A stretch of DNA of 64,000 bases from Oryzias latipes (lineage: Eukaryota; Chordata; Actinopteri; Beloniformes; Adrianichthyidae), in contig NC_019879.2 of assembly GCF_002234675.1 (NCBI RefSeq), positions 9,553,325 through 9,617,324 on the forward strand, written 5' to 3'. The notes under the pieces were generated by a model. It was not told where the DNA came from, made no database searches, and worked only from the letters and a program-made list of their open reading frames with translations. Shown in pieces: positions 45,501 through 59,299 of this stretch. A program made the position numbers and the translations under genes. Positions within the stretch are counted from its first letter, which is position 1, and every line of letters begins with the position of its first letter.

Positions 45501-46511
45501 GCTGTAATTAGAATAAGTACTCTATGAATGAAACATGTTTATTTGTTTATTTATGAGACCCCAAAATTCCAGGTCCCAGCCTTTCTGCTCCCCAAGTTTG
45601 GGTCGTGTCAGGAGGTGCTGGTACCAGAAGTACTAGTAAAATTCAGAAGCTGGAAGTGTTTCTGAGATCATCGTTTTCATATATCTCATAAACTCCATAC
45701 TCCTATTTCATTCTGAGCCAAGAGGAAGATCATCACCCAAAACGGTGATTTTTATAATATTAAAGAGACACATTTGGTTTACAAATTCCCCCCGCTTAAG
45801 GCTTGTAATTTGGAACAGATCATTTTGGTTGTGTGGAAGACGAGATATTAACTGAGTAATCTATTAACTTTTTTCCCACGTTTTAGCACGGTGCTTTATA
45901 TGTACATTCTATCATTTGAAATTAGGGTTTCATTTCAGAAATTTGCCTTTTCATTTCAAAAAGTTGCGCTAAGGAGTAGCACAAAAGAAGGAGACCTTTT
46001 AGGAGCTTCAAATACAATTTAAAACAAGACACGCCGTCTGACTCTACAGGTCAGGAGACGCCTGGTTTTCCTGTCTGGATGAACCACTTTATCTTTGCTT
46101 TTTTGTTGCTTCGCTTTGTATTACCTTTGCCCTGTAAACCCCGATATTTGGCCTACCAATCAGAGACATATGAAGCTCTGATCGAACAGTTGCTTACATG
46201 TCTGACTTACATGTCTGAGGTCTTTCCAGGGATCTGCTGTAGCCACTCCTCCAGTTTTGGGGGCATCTAGTGCTCCCTTTACCACTGACACCATTGTCAC
46301 TATTCACTTTCCATGCTTTCTCCAGTTCATGGGTGTCTGTCATGGGTGTCATGGGTGTTTGTCCAGTTTCTTCATAATTCCCCTTCTTGATGTTGCCATC
46401 ACAGCACTTCCACATCCACCACAACACTTTTCAAGAGGAAAATAATTATATATATATAATTCTTTAATAGATATATATACCCAAATATATATAATTCTAT
46501 AATAGGAAAAG

Positions 46512-46512
<1 letters not shown>

Positions 46513-46583
<71 letters not shown>
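46513..46583. repeat. (TA)n microsatellite
   Basis: About 35 TA units, preceded by short TATATAATTCT repeats from 46440. Confidence 0.95.
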
Positions 46584-46586
<3 letters not shown>

Positions 46587-47037
46587 CTTGTTAATTGCTT
46601 AGAATTATAATTTGATAAATGTGTTAAAAAGACAAGATTCCCATATTTTTTTCCAAGTGGCAGCGTACTTCCCGCCATATGCAGAACAAGAGTCCTTTGT
46701 CCATTCCTTAACACTTACCGACACATTTCTTACTTTTATAAGCAGTCAAACAAACTTTCATATACAAACACTTCTCCACATAATCACATTTAACAGCTCA
46801 GACCTTTAAAATATATATAACCTCTGCGAACACACTGCAATCAATTGACAACATAGTTATATTTATTCTACATGAAGCAACATTCAAATGCAACATTTTG
46901 GACAAAAATTATGTTTGAAAAAATGCCCATCACCAAATGAGGAAAGATACATTTGATCTAATTAACTTTGTATTTAAATAAGTTTCTCCTCTCAAATGAT
47001 TAAATTCTCTCCACGCCTTCCCTCTTTTTTTGTCCAG

Positions 47038-47141
47038 CTGCACAGACAGCACAACGGCACAGCAGCGCAGGTACAAGATGACTGAAAGTCCTGCATGTAG
47101 ACATGATCTTACCTCAGAAGATGGATTGACAGTTCATTAGG
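47038..47141 (+). ncRNA. Candidate internal exon (weak)
   Basis: Preceded by a long pyrimidine tract and gtccag, followed by gtaagc. Contains a 20-codon ORF (ATG at 47079) that stops exactly at the donor. Could follow the 45.4-kb exon. Only splice signals support it. Confidence 0.2.
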
Positions 47142-48366
47142 TAAGCAACTGCTCTTTTACGGAAAATATTCTCAATGATAGATTTATGCTTTTATGTCAG
47201 AACTGTCATTTTTCACGAAAATGAAACATATCCCCCTGAATGACATCACTATTAAATGTGCTGACTTTGGTGATGCACACAATCAATAAACACATTGGCA
47301 TTTTACGCAAAGTCCATCAAATACCTCATGAGCATCAGCCATGTCAGCATCTATATGCATCAGAATGCTGCAGACTTTATTAGTCATGACCTGAACGACC
47401 AACACACAACATGACATCAGGGTTTTGGCAAATTTCCATACTTTAGGTAATGAACACTTTATTTGTCCAAGCTATATGCCGTGTGAGCCAGGAATATTAC
47501 CTGCTGCCGTGCTCTTGTCACTCTTGGACAACCATGGTGGAACCAAGCACTTTCATCTCAGAAGTAAAATTGCTCATTACTCTCATGGCCGGATGCTGTC
47601 TGCACTTAGTCGTTGCCTTTTCAGGCAAAAAGTGCATGAGCCGCGCCATTCTAATTTAGTACAAAAAAAAAAGGAAAATCTTTGAATCTGGTGCTGTGAT
47701 GTCATCACTCTGAGACACTCTGATATCATTATAATGAGGTAATGGCGGGAAGGGTGTGCAAGTTTATGACTTTGGCACATGCTCAGTTTACCGTCAGCAG
47801 ACTTTGTTGGGGTACTAATGAGAATAAATGACCACCCTCAAGCCACCCATGTGTGCCTGGGTGTGTCTGCTCTTTTTGTTGGGAAAAGGAGGATGTGCTT
47901 TAAAGAATGCAGTAAAGACAGGCATGATGCAAATTGTCCACAAGTGTACTTTGGAAGAAACACATTTGAAGAACACATCAGAGAACGCTGGAGTGTGGCG
48001 TGAGCGTGATTCATTTTCCATTGACACATTCTGCTTCAGACAATGGGAACCCACTCAGCAGATGAGTAATTTGGTGAGTCTCAGTCCTAAAATATATCAA
48101 ATGACCTTTTTTGATGTTTTTTCCTAATTCTTAGTACATTTAAACGCATCTAATTACACAATTTAAAAAACCTTCATTTGTTTTTTGTTGCTTCTTGTCA
48201 ATTTAAACCTCTGTATCCCATCCCCATACCAACAAAATAAAATAATAAAAAAGAGCAAAAGGTAAAAGGCAGCAACAAAAATATGTAACCATTTCTAATA
48301 ATGGGTAATGAAAAAATGTTTTAATCCAGAATTTGGCTGAATGGTTTTGGTTTATGATGTTTTTGA

Positions 48367-49895
48367 AGACCCACTAATAAAGATGGGGTTTTTGTGTGTT
48401 TTTAACATGTTGTTGTGGTCGTTTTCTCGCGATGGAGGACATGTGTAAAGAAGATTTCACCTACGAATAGCATTTCTGAGTAGTTCTTTATTCAAATTGT
48501 TGTGAATCAAGAGGAGATAAAAAAAAAAGCTGTTTGAAAAAGATAGTATTTGTGAAAGTAGAAAGTTCACTTGGCGGGCCACAAGCTCTCCACTCCGTTC
48601 CATTCTGATGCATCCACTAGCAGACAAATAGATCCATGTACGTCTTTGTTTTCCTCCTCTGAGCTGCTATCTGGATCAAAACTGTACAGCTGGATAACTC
48701 AAATATGTAAGCTAACGGGAGAGCACAAACAGTGGGGACGGGGTTGCTCCTCAACCAATGCTCTCGCCAACAACTCATAGGTGAATTTTTTAATGAACTC
48801 CTGCCGCTCTGCAGAAACTATGTCCTAGAAAACGACAGCTTTTTTGATTTTGGCTAAATGCCGCATAATCAAAGTTTTTAAAAAAAATGGCACTGGGAAC
48901 GCTTTTATTTATTTATTATTATTTTATTTTATTTTTTTACTTGTCCTGACCAACAGCTGAGCAAACAGATAAGAGCTGAAAGCCTCTTGTGTTGGACATA
49001 TTTTACTGTTACAATAGGGGTTATCAATCTTTGACACACTACGTGTATATTTGAATTAACCCCTTTTTTGATTTAGGCTAAACTTTATTCATCTTACTCA
49101 TATTTGTGGCAATTTTTTTGTTGGACTGGATGGAAAAAAAAAGGAGAGAAGAAGGGGGGGTTGATTAAAGAAGGTGGGGGGTAAAACCATTAAGCAGCAT
49201 AAAGCAATAAGTTGCTGGATGTTTATAATCATTACAGTCAGGTTTATGAGTAATACAAATTTAAAAGGGGCGGGGCCTGTCCACACACACACTCATAACC
49301 TGTTAAACATTCCTGTTGGCTCAAAAAATGTTCACATACAAGACATGTCAACATGTACACCATACAACCGATATTCACACACGCATACTTATGCATGTGG
49401 ACCAACGCATGGGAAACATCTCATTCAGACACGCAAACCACCTGTGCAAAGGTTTAGACAGCACCCACGCTCGAGTGAGTGTCCATGTTCTTCTAAGGTG
49501 GATGATGGAATGCGAAAAGAAGGAGGGAGAGCGCCCGGTCATCCCCACACCAAGACCCCCGCCTGGGCAGCAGCGGCAGCCAGGACCCCCCAACACCCAC
49601 ACGGCAGCAGATAGAGAACAGCCGCCGCCCCCCAGGCAATCACATCCGCCACCCGGGCCAGGGCCAGCAGGACCGTCGCAGGGGCCCCCAAAAGCCAGAG
49701 AGCAGGGAGGCACAGGGGGACAGAGAGGGCAAGCCCCAGCCCAGCCCAGCCAGGAGAGCAGCCCCCCCACCATACCGGGAGGGCCCAAAGCGTGGCCCCT
49801 CCCTAGGAGAGCACCCCCAGCCCCAGACAAGCACTGTCTAGGCTGGGCACTGGGAACGCTTTGAAATTAGATCAAAAGATCATCGGAGTGGGTCT
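48367..49895 (-). mobile_element. Family-1 copy H, split by a 0.94-kb retroposon
   Basis: Starts AGACCCACTAATAAAG and ends GGAGTGGGTCT before TTAA (49896-49899). The minus-strand ORF reads VIQLYSFDPDSSSEEENKDV and onward without a stop to VDASE. Interrupted at 48906-49845 inside the block CACTGGGAACGCTTTT. Confidence 0.75.
48906..49845 (-). mobile_element. LINE-like retroposon nested in copy H (GC-rich)
   Basis: A 17-bp direct repeat GGCACTGGGAACGCTTT flanks it (48889-48905 and 49846-49862), the size expected of target-primed reverse transcription. Read on the minus strand it ends in an A-rich tail (AAAATAAAATAATAATAAAT type), so its 3' end is at the left. The 5' two-fifths are strongly GC-rich with CCCAGCCCAGCC-type runs, giving long spurious open frames on both strands. 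No reverse transcriptase is present, so this is a 5'-truncated or non-autonomous copy. Confidence 0.65.
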
Positions 49896-50194
49896 TTAAC
49901 CTTATTAGCTTAAAGGGATGAGGTAGAGTGGCTGTGATAATGATCTACGGAGAACAGATTGTGACACAAAAACACAAAGACAAAAGAGCTGGTTATAGAC
50001 TGTTGGAAAAGAGAAACAGAAATGTCTTCAAATACTCATAAATAGGGTCTGTATAGAGATAATAACTGACTAACTTCTTATTTCTTGGAATTTGGATACT
50101 TGAGGACCAAACTTGGAGCGTGAAGTCTCTATTTATGCACCCTAAGGAAGTAGTGTCTTCAAGGCGCAGAGAGAGAACAATGGGTTGAAGAGAC

Positions 50195-50400
50195 TCCAGG
50201 TGACCTTCTACTTGTGCTCCATAGAGAGCATCCTTACATACGGCAGCCGTCTGCTTTACCAGCTGGACAGTGGCACAGAGGAAAGCGCTCCAGAGAGTGC
50301 CAAGCATGGCCCAGGTGACTGTTGACTGCTTTCTTCCTTTAGTGGATGAACTACACAGTTCCCACTGCGTCCAAAAGCCAAAAACATCCTGAACTGCTGC
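50195..50400 (+). pseudogene. LINE reverse transcriptase C-terminal fragment
   Basis: Plus-strand frame FYLCSIESILTYGSRLLYQL then DSGTEESAPES resembles the 'FYRCTIESILT.....WYG' segment that follows the palm in fish LINEs. The 136-residue minus-strand frame over it is a shadow. Confidence 0.5.
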
Positions 50401-51385
50401 CATCAGGTCAACAATACAAACACATCAAATCACAGCCAAACAGACAGAAAAAGCGTTTTTATTCAGGAGCCACTACTGCCCTAAGCAACCAATGTATTGC
50501 TGTTTAGAAGGAGATGTGCAATAAGAGATTTTTTTTCTGCTGATGTAAGTTTTTGCATAATTTTTATCCATTCAAAACTTTCATCTATTTTAAATGGTAT
50601 GACAGCACTAATAGATTAACAGAACAATAATAATGCTGAGCAATAATAATACTGATCTATTTTTAGATTTGTATTTTTTTTGTATTTTTGATGTTTCACT
50701 TTCACATATTTTAACCACCAGAATCTTATTTTAAACATTAAATTGAAAAGCTTTTTAATCTCTCACAGTCATGTTAGTTACTGTATTATATGTGTGTCTA
50801 CTGAATTATAGTTAGCCATTGGCTGTTTGTGTAAACAAGGTGATATGTGTAAGCAAACACAAAAAAAGAAGATATTAAAGTGTAAAGCAGCTGCTCAACA
50901 CCTGGTTAAATGTTGATTTTCTTTCTTCCAAAAATTATTCATTGATTCCTTTGCAGACCTGAAAAAGGTTTGTTGCTCATTTTTTTCAATTCCTGTGATT
51001 TTTTTTTTAATTTAGTTTCAAATAATGAAACACAAAGAGATAGTGTGCAACCTATCAAACATTTTTCTGTTTCCATCTTTTGTATTATTTATCTGTTTTT
51101 TGTCTGCCTGTCTTTTCTGAATAAAATCCATAAAACTTGCTATATCCACTACATGTTTTCCAAAGAGGCTGTATTGGGGCACATTTTAGGTGTAATCTCT
51201 TTTTTTGTAACTCTTCTCACATTTTCTTCTTTGCATCTTACAATTCAGTGTTCACTTTTATGCAATTAGAAGATTTGTATTATTTTTTCCATGATCAATT
51301 AAATTTGAATCATCTGCAATCTTCAGTCCACTAACTTTGAAAAAGAAGCACAAAAATCCCAAAGAGGAAAAAAAAGGGGAAAAAA

Positions 51386-51915
51386 ATGGCAGCTTTTCTG
51401 TAGATTTTACCTCCATAGCAATCATTTTATTTTTTAGTCATCTGGGGTGACGAACAGGTCTATGTAATTTTTAGAAGAATTGGCAAAAGTACATTTTTAG
51501 ATTTTATTGACAACAGAGTTTTTTTGTTAGTCACAACCACATTCCTAACAGGTTTGTATTGTATATCATATTGTTTTATTCAGCTTGAATTTCGTGTATT
51601 GAATTTTCACAATATTGTGGCTAAAAATATGCGAGAAACAAGGAAAGGCTACTTTTGCAAGCTCAGCCCACTAACATCGTTAAAAATCTACAACTTCTAA
51701 TTCCAACATTTTTCCACGTAGTTTCCCGATGATGATCAATGAGTTAGGAGGCGATTGATTGAAATCCCTTGGAAGAGTTTAAATTCGTAGAAGCTACTAA
51801 AGATGTTTCTCTGAAAATTCAAGTTGGTGGCATTTTCCCGAGGTCAAAAGTCAACGAAACTTTAGTTGTGGTTGTAGACTGGTTGTGTGTGTGATATCTT
51901 GTGAAGATCTCTTGA
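51386..51915. repeat. Family-3 repeat, copy 3
   Basis: About 530 bp, same internal order as copies 1 and 2 (CTCCATAGCAATCATTTTAT, GGTGACGAACAGGTC, TTTTTAGAAGAATTGGC, GGTCAAAAGTCAACGAAAC). No ORF is shared by the copies. Class unknown. Confidence 0.7.
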
Positions 51916-51999
51916 TCAAACGTTTGATACGCGCATACATACACTGCGAAAATGTAAAAAATGCTCCTATTTTACACTTTGTTACAAAACAGCTGTCCA

Positions 52000-54404
52000 T
52001 TTCCTATGGGGATTAGTAAAGTTAAAGTTAAATCTTAATTATCTTTTTAAACCTTCCTTTAGATATCCCCGACACGCGTCCTTCGGTCTGGTTAGTAGAT
52101 TTTGACAAAATTTTTTTGAGCCTCATTTTTTTTCTACTTGGCCCATTTTATATCTTGATGGTTTCTGCCACTCTCATGTCATACTTTTTTTTTTTGGGGG
52201 GGGGTCATTTACTATTTCCAAAATTCTTTGGACTATATGGCAGAGGCAAAATTTTATCTGAAACGCGCAGCAAGACATCAGAATTACGAAAACAATCTGG
52301 TCCTTGCAGTCCGGGACTGCTGTGGGACATAAATATAATCAATATCAAGCCTGGTATCAATTTATTATCTGAAATAGTTGATGGTGAAGTGTAATCTGAT
52401 AATCCTGTGTCATTGACAGCACTTAAAATAAACAGTGTGGAAACACATTTTTTTTCTTGCCAACATAATAGGTTTGTAAATTTTACATGGCTCAATCTGC
52501 AGCGGTGACCCGTGGTGTCATTGTCAATTACAGGGTGTTAGGAGTGAATGTGTGACCTCAGCCAGGCTCTCACATGTGCCAAAGTCACCCTGCAGAAATG
52601 ACATCATGGATAATGATGTCATCCCAAGATTCCAGACCTTCTCCCATACCCTCCTAAATGCTTTTAGGCCTGACTGCACACACGCACACACCGACAAGCA
52701 TTGGCCGCGCGTGCGCCCGTGCCTCCACACACTGAAGCACGCATGTGTGCTCACAAACAGGAGAAGCCTCTTCCAAGACCGAGTCGTGATATAAACAAGG
52801 CAAACACAGCAGATGCGATAAGGATGTCATTTGGACTCAGAACAAATAAAACAAATCTGCAGAACAAAAAGCGACTAATAATAATCTCCAGGTTTTTCTG
52901 ACAAAACCCAGTCTGCAGATTGTCATAAAGCACAGAGGGAGCTTCTGATTGCAAATACAATCATATATCTAATCAAATTTAGTCAATTTAAAAAATCCAT
53001 TAAGTAGTGATGAAGCAAAAACATATTGTGCTGCATTTAAATACGAAAAGGCTTATGTTATTTGGATTTACAATAAACTTCAGCTCAGAGTGTGGTTTGT
53101 TGAAACTGTTATGCTTATCTGCATTTGCTTACATAGACTCAGCTGAATAATTGGATAATTATGATCGCAGCTGTGGACAGCTATTAAGTCAACTTACTTC
53201 TGCACTTTCCCTTTCTCTCAAGTCTTTTTGCAGGCTCCCCCTCGGGCACAGTGCCCAGTCCCTGACCTTTGTAAATAGGTGGCTAATCTAAAGCATGTGG
53301 GAGCAAATTGGAAACACTGAGCTTTTGAAACTGTGGACAATTTTTTTTTGCAAATGTTAAGTTCTCCCAGGAGATCCCATCAGAAGAAATGACCCAAAAC
53401 ATGTCAGCGTTAGGGGGGACATCTAGGCCCACGGGGTGAAGGCTGGGCAAAAAGTGGGAGGAGACAAGTGTAAGAGGTGGGCGGAGATCAACTGAGGGCC
53501 ACGAGACAGAGTTGAAAATGTGAAAGTTCCTCAGAGTTATCCACCTCTGACACCATCGTTATGACTGTCCTCTTCATCTGCCACACTGTTTCATTTATGC
53601 CGCCCACACAGCTACCTCCTGCATGAGGGAGAGCTACATGATCTGTGCAGGACAACAGGTGCATGCAAAGCTGGAGTGCACGTGCACTGTGTGTGGGTGT
53701 GTGTGTGTGTGTGTCTGAGAAAGTACATGTGCTTGTGCACATGCAGCTCTTTATGTTCAGATCTGCAAGAAAAACAGAACAGCTCAGCCCCCTGAACACA
53801 CCAAAAGGGTCAGTAATAGTAATTCATGGACATACAAAAGCATTAATTAACTGCACAAGGCTCATTTAAACAATTAAATACACATTTTTAAACAAAATAA
53901 TATTGATTAACTTCATCAATACACAAATACATTAAAAAATCTTTGACATTTTTAAATATTCAACACTGAATTGCAAATGAACCTGTTCTTTCAGCTTGGT
54001 TTCACCAATTAAAAAATACAAAAATTGGGATAGCAACCCAAACTTTAATCATACCATTATGTTTTGGGCAAATTGAAGCCAGAAAAGAAGAAGGTAAAAA
54101 ACTCACAGGCATTACTAAGTGTCTCTTACTGCTTTCAAGTGAAGGAAGAGATTAGCTTCAACCAGTGGAATTAAAAAGCCTCGATGTGTGTTTGCAGAAT
54201 GTCATACAGGCAAAACATCAGCAATGATTTTGGAAATCAGTTTCGGAAAGGTTGAGTAATTTTCTATTCTACTGTTTAGAGCAGAGTGATTTATCAAAAC
54301 ATGAAGAATGTGTAAATGTGGATACTGCAACAACCACAAAAATTGATTTTTTTTTCAAACAGAATATACATGATATTGTTTTCTTTCAGACTTTCCTCTT
54401 GCTC
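52000..54404. other. No gene recognised
   Basis: Unique-looking sequence with a short GT run at 53694-53714. No coding block or named repeat. Confidence 0.45.
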
Positions 54405-54575
54405 GTAAAACTACGTTCACACCGTTCATGTGACGCTCGCTCTTGAATGCTCTAAATGCACATTCTTGAACGCGCAGTCAGCCCATGGTGTTCACACTGG
54501 ACGAGCAGGGAGGGGCTTTTTTTTCCTACAGTTTACGAGCACTCGTCCGCCACTTACAGTTGGAAGAGGTTTGGT
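54405..54575 (+). repeat. CTACGTTCACAC-type repeat
   Basis: CTACGTTCACACCGTTCATG, CAGCCCATGGTGTTCACACT and CCGCCACTTACAGTTGGAAG. The second half also occurs, degraded, at about 1050-1165. Its start resembles the terminal repeat of the 24362 element. Confidence 0.5.
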
Positions 54576-54576
54576 C

Positions 54577-54925
54577 CTGCCAGGACAGAACTGAGGGCTG
54601 GACTCAGATGCAGGGTTAAGAGCTTTTAATTTTAGATAACAGCTTGTGCTGCGACAGGGGATAATACCAAACACACTTGCACCGGACAAAGGGAAACTCA
54701 TACTATTTAAGACATGAGAAGGAAATCACAGGTGGAAACAATCAGGGAGAATTAAACAGTCACACCTGTAGGGAAACACACCGGGGCAGGAAGTAACGAG
54801 AGGAGAGTTAGTGTTTCAAAATAAAACAGGAAGTGCAACACGAGACAATACAGGTGACAGAAATTGACCAAAAGTGCACAACTCAGGACATAACATAAGA
54901 CTGACGAGACATGAGAGGTGTGAAA
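54577..54925 (-). mobile_element. Possible solo LTR (weak)
   Basis: On the minus strand it reads TGTCCTGAGTTGTGC, GGTGTGACTGTTTAATTCTC, TTTCCACCTGTGATTTCC and ends near GTTCTGTCCTGGCAGGA. This is like Ty3/gypsy LTRs of fish in composition. It interrupts the CTACGTTCACAC-type repeat. Confidence 0.3.
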
Positions 54926-57900
54926 GGTCAAAGCGGCGCAAATCTTGTGAATCTTGCTCCAAGCTTTTCCTTTCACATCTCTATGTAATATGAAAGACTT
55001 AATGTCATAGAATTCTGGCCAGGCACAAATTACAATTTTTTATTTCTCCGTCGTGATCAATTTTCAAATGGTACTTGTACAAATGGTTGGTACTTCCGTG
55101 AACGAAAAGAGACAGCATCCACTGGTCACTACCAAATTCAAGTCCCTGAGTGGTCAAAGTTTAACTGGTTTAACTTTCAACGCACATTCAGTGGCCGCGT
55201 GTTTTGTACGTAAATCCTGAAAACGGTGGTAGAAAATTGTGTAGCGATGTGTGAATGTGATCGAGAGTCTAGTCATTAGTAAGGTCAGAGTATTGGCCCC
55301 ATACTGACTCCATACGTTCATGGGGTGTATATTTTGATACATTAACACCTGTAGGACACCTGTAGGTCACCTACACATACTACACTCTGATTTTTGATTT
55401 CCTCATCTGAACAGTACCTGAACAGTTCTAACGGGTGCCTTGCACTGTTTGCAGGATATGGGGGGTGGAAAAAAATGAAAAATCCATATGACACACTTGC
55501 GTCACACTTACTTTTACTCTCGTACCCTTTCATGTGTTCACTACGACCTGTCATCCGCATCATGCCTGTAGCAAAAATGTGCATGAACATTTTCACTCTA
55601 CGGGCTCACAGAGCAGTCTATAATCTGAAATTTTCGTGTGAGCTTCCAGCATGCCCTGTACAGGTTTGCCTATTTTTTGCCTGCATACAACCCGTATCCA
55701 AGACACTTGTATTAAGCAAAAAACCAGGCTCCAGTTTTCCAGAGAAAATCTGGACTGCCTCGTCTCCATTTCCAAGCTTCGTCGTTGATCTATATTTAGC
55801 TCAGGTCCCCTTTGGAGGCTGAAGCAGGTTGAGGTGACGGGGGCCTTGGCCTGTACTCCAGAGACAGACGGGTGAACACCATGATCAAAACCACAACTCT
55901 TGTTATAGAAGCTGCAGGAGTTTTATTAAATCACCTACTCAGAAAACACATTAAAACCTGTATTTTACTGCCTTAAACTGGTCATGATTATGATGCCATG
56001 TTGGGGTCCCATGGTGAAAACAACAGATTTCATTGGCAGACTGTAAAACCACTATTAAGCATCGCCACATTAAAAAGCCCCAACCACGCTTCAATATCTG
56101 GAAACTTCCAACGTGTAATTTTGGAGCCGCTTTTACAGGCGCACAGTCTCCAAAGCTCTCACTAATGTCCCCTCGATAGAAGAAAAAACACATCAGAAAT
56201 GCTGCGGCTTTAACTCACTGCCATAATGATTTTAGTGCTACTGCTCTTGATGCTTTTGCCCACTGCTGCTGGTTCAAGCAACTTGCTGATCCCCATACTG
56301 TACAGGATGACATCACGGTTTCTTGCAGCGCCAACTCGGCTCAATAAAACTCAGACATGATTCAGTGTTGGAGTGGCTCTTCCACAGACTTGTGTGAAAA
56401 GTGAAAAATTGGTCATTACTAAAAGTTTGGATTGCTGGATTGCTAAAGAGTTCGATGGAAAGCATTAAGGAAAATGAATCATTACAAGTCAACCTCTCCT
56501 CCTCCGCGCTGGACCAAAAAAAAAAAAAACCTTTACTCTTTTGATCCTTGTATCGGTTCATTTGGAAGTGAGATTTCATCAAATGAAATCAGTTTCAATC
56601 ATTCATGTGTCTTTAATCTCTGGTTCTACTCTTTTATCATCATTTCTTCCTAGTTTATGCAGTTTGTAAACGTGACATGCAAAAAGAGAAAAACACTTTT
56701 GGACTTTTGAACAACCAAATATCTAAGATGAGTTACAAGTTAAGTTACAAGTTAAAGGGAAAACAGAATTAAAACTTTTTTTTTTAAAGAGATCGGTTTA
56801 AATACAATCTTTATTTCTAAAGTCTCACAGATGTTGGAAACCAGAGAAGAAAGAAGTAGCTGCTGTGGTTAGCCTCTAGCAGACCAAACAAGTACATGAT
56901 TCCTCCAAACAGCATAATTGCTCATAACAAATAGACAGTACTGAGAATAAAAAGGGAAAATAGAAATAGACAACACTACATTTAGCTGACTGGTTGAAAA
57001 TGTCTCATTTATGATGTATTTAAAATGTAATTTTTATTTAAATCATGGAACTCCACCAGTTCTAAAGGAAATAAATCAGAAAGTTGGAGGTATTAGATGA
57101 GCTTGTGCCACTTCTGCATCCTTATACCCACAGCTACATGATTTACACAGAGTGGGGATCACATACTAGGGAGGACAAAGATTTTAAAAAAATGAGATGT
57201 AATAAATTGGGTTTCTCGTCAGTTCTCACAGGTTTATGATGTTGTAGCCTGACCTCTCACAGGATCATTCTGACTGCTAAACTTTTAAGGAAATGGTTAC
57301 AGCTTGTCTAGATTTGAGTCATTCATTTGGGGATCTGATCCTGCTCATAACACTTGCTGGGTAAGATCATACTTCCTGTATTTGACTTAACCTGTTCAAA
57401 GGAAAGGTGGAATTGGAACCTGCACAAGCGAATGGGTCACCTCGCTTCAGAGAACACACACAACTTAGCATCATCAGATACAAAAAAAGCCAACAATGAG
57501 TTGTGAACCTTTTTACCTGGAGACCACACAGCAAACCACCACGCAAACACACAGGCTGATAGTGATCATGTGTTGATTCCTCTTCTTTCCAAAATCTAAG
57601 CACTGATCCAGGAGAGAATTCCAAGTCTCACACGTTGAACGTTGGGAAGAGTCCTGCGGGCCCGAGAAAGACAAACAGAATCAGACAACCATGTATGCTC
57701 AGTTTAGGATCACATGACCGTGCATGTTTTTGGACTAAGGAAGCAGTGCAATTACACACTGCAAAAATGAAAGTGGAAAAGCCATATTGTTTCAAGAAAA
57801 AGGGTTCTATTATTTGTCTCTTAAGAAAAATCTTACTAAGGAAGTTTTTCAAATAACAAAATAATCTTAGTTTGAGAAAACATGTCTTAGTGACTATTTG

Positions 57901-58294
57901 TTCCCTTAAAATGAGAATTCTTGGAAAGACTATTTTTCTCACCCCATTAGTAAAAGTTTGGCTTATATTTCAAATTTCAGCATTTTGTACCTATTTAGCG
58001 CACCTATTTTTGCAGTACAAAAAAGGCACACATGAAAGACCTCGAATCAGATTCAAATTTAGCACCTCAGTTCTGCCTAACAATACCTCCCCTGCTTTCT
58101 TTTAGAAGACGACACACCTGAAGCTGGATAAGACCACATTTGCTGTGTTCTGTGATACAGATGCCAATTATAATTTATTCAACACCAATGCTCATATTAA
58201 AGAGTCAAATTGTTTTGTTAAATATGAAATCTTAAAAAATGATAACTTGTGACGTTTGATTAACACATGAGTGTTAGCACTTTTTTTGTAAAAA
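54926..58294. other. No gene recognised
   Basis: An open frame of 142 codons at 55394-55822 has no recognisable domain and lies near repeat text. The rest is AT-rich. Confidence 0.4.
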
Positions 58295-58470
<176 letters not shown>

Positions 58471-58692
58471 CAAACTTGTCAAGTACGCTAAGTGTTTATC
58501 CGGCAAATGGCATTCAATGTTAAACCTTAAAGCTTGCAACATCAAAGAACTGATAGAAAAAACAGTTTTTTAGGACCAAGATGTTTATTAGCCAATTGAG
58601 AAAATCCAAAAAGAATTTCTGCATTATATATACTGTATCTTAATAAGATGGTATCAATTATTATACTTTTGGTTACAACAATGTTAGTTTTA

Positions 58693-59244
58693 GGACCTAC
58701 TCCAATGAAAAAGGTCTGTTTATACTGTTTTTGTACAGTTTTTCTGATGATGGGGGACGTCAAGAAAATTAAGGTTATGATAGCATTTCTGAGTATTTTT
58801 TCCATTTATGTTGTTGTGAATAGTGACATACAGTAGGTGCTATGGTTGAGGGGCCTCAATCTCCATGCTCCGCTCCATTCTGATGCTTCCACTTACAGAA
58901 AAAACATCCATTTGTGTCTTTGTTTTCCTCGTCTGAGCTGAATCTGGATCAAAACTGTACGGCTGGACAGCTCCAATACTGCTCGTCATTTTTTTGCACC
59001 AGTAATGTTAGGTTGGAGGTATGAGGAGCTGTAAGCTAGTGGGAGCGTTTTTAAACAGAAAGATGTTGGGAAGCAAGGCCCACAACTCTGAGGCAAATTT
59101 TGAATCAACAACTGCCGCTCTGCAGAAACTATGTCCTAAAAAAATGACACAGGTTTTGTCATTTTGGCTGAAAACGGCATAATCATAATTAAAAGACCGC
59201 TTAGAGACTTTTAAAATAGATGAACAGAAGATCTGAGTGAGACT
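58693..59244 (-). mobile_element. Family-1 complete copy I
   Basis: About 552 bp, from GGACCTACTCCAATGAAAAA to GAGTGAGACT before TTAA (59245-59248). The minus-strand ORF begins near 58990 (SSIGAVQPYSFDPDS) but shifts frame soon after. All family blocks are in order. Confidence 0.7.
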
Positions 59245-59299
59245 TTAAGATGCAAAAATATTGACAAGAATGTTCAGGGAAAAAGCACCTTATTGATCC

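Noticed and set aside
49316-49864. A 182-codon proline-rich ORF and a 151-codon Gly/Trp-rich ORF on the opposite strand
   Set aside because: Both arise from GC-rich low-complexity text inside a retroposon bounded by a 17-bp target duplication. No domain, no splice support.
49993-50403. A 136-codon minus-strand ORF
   Set aside because: The plus strand reads as a degraded LINE reverse transcriptase fragment; the minus frame matches nothing.
55394-55822. A 142-codon ORF
   Set aside because: No recognisable domain, composition unlike coding, overlaps another ORF on the opposite strand, and lies close to repeat text.
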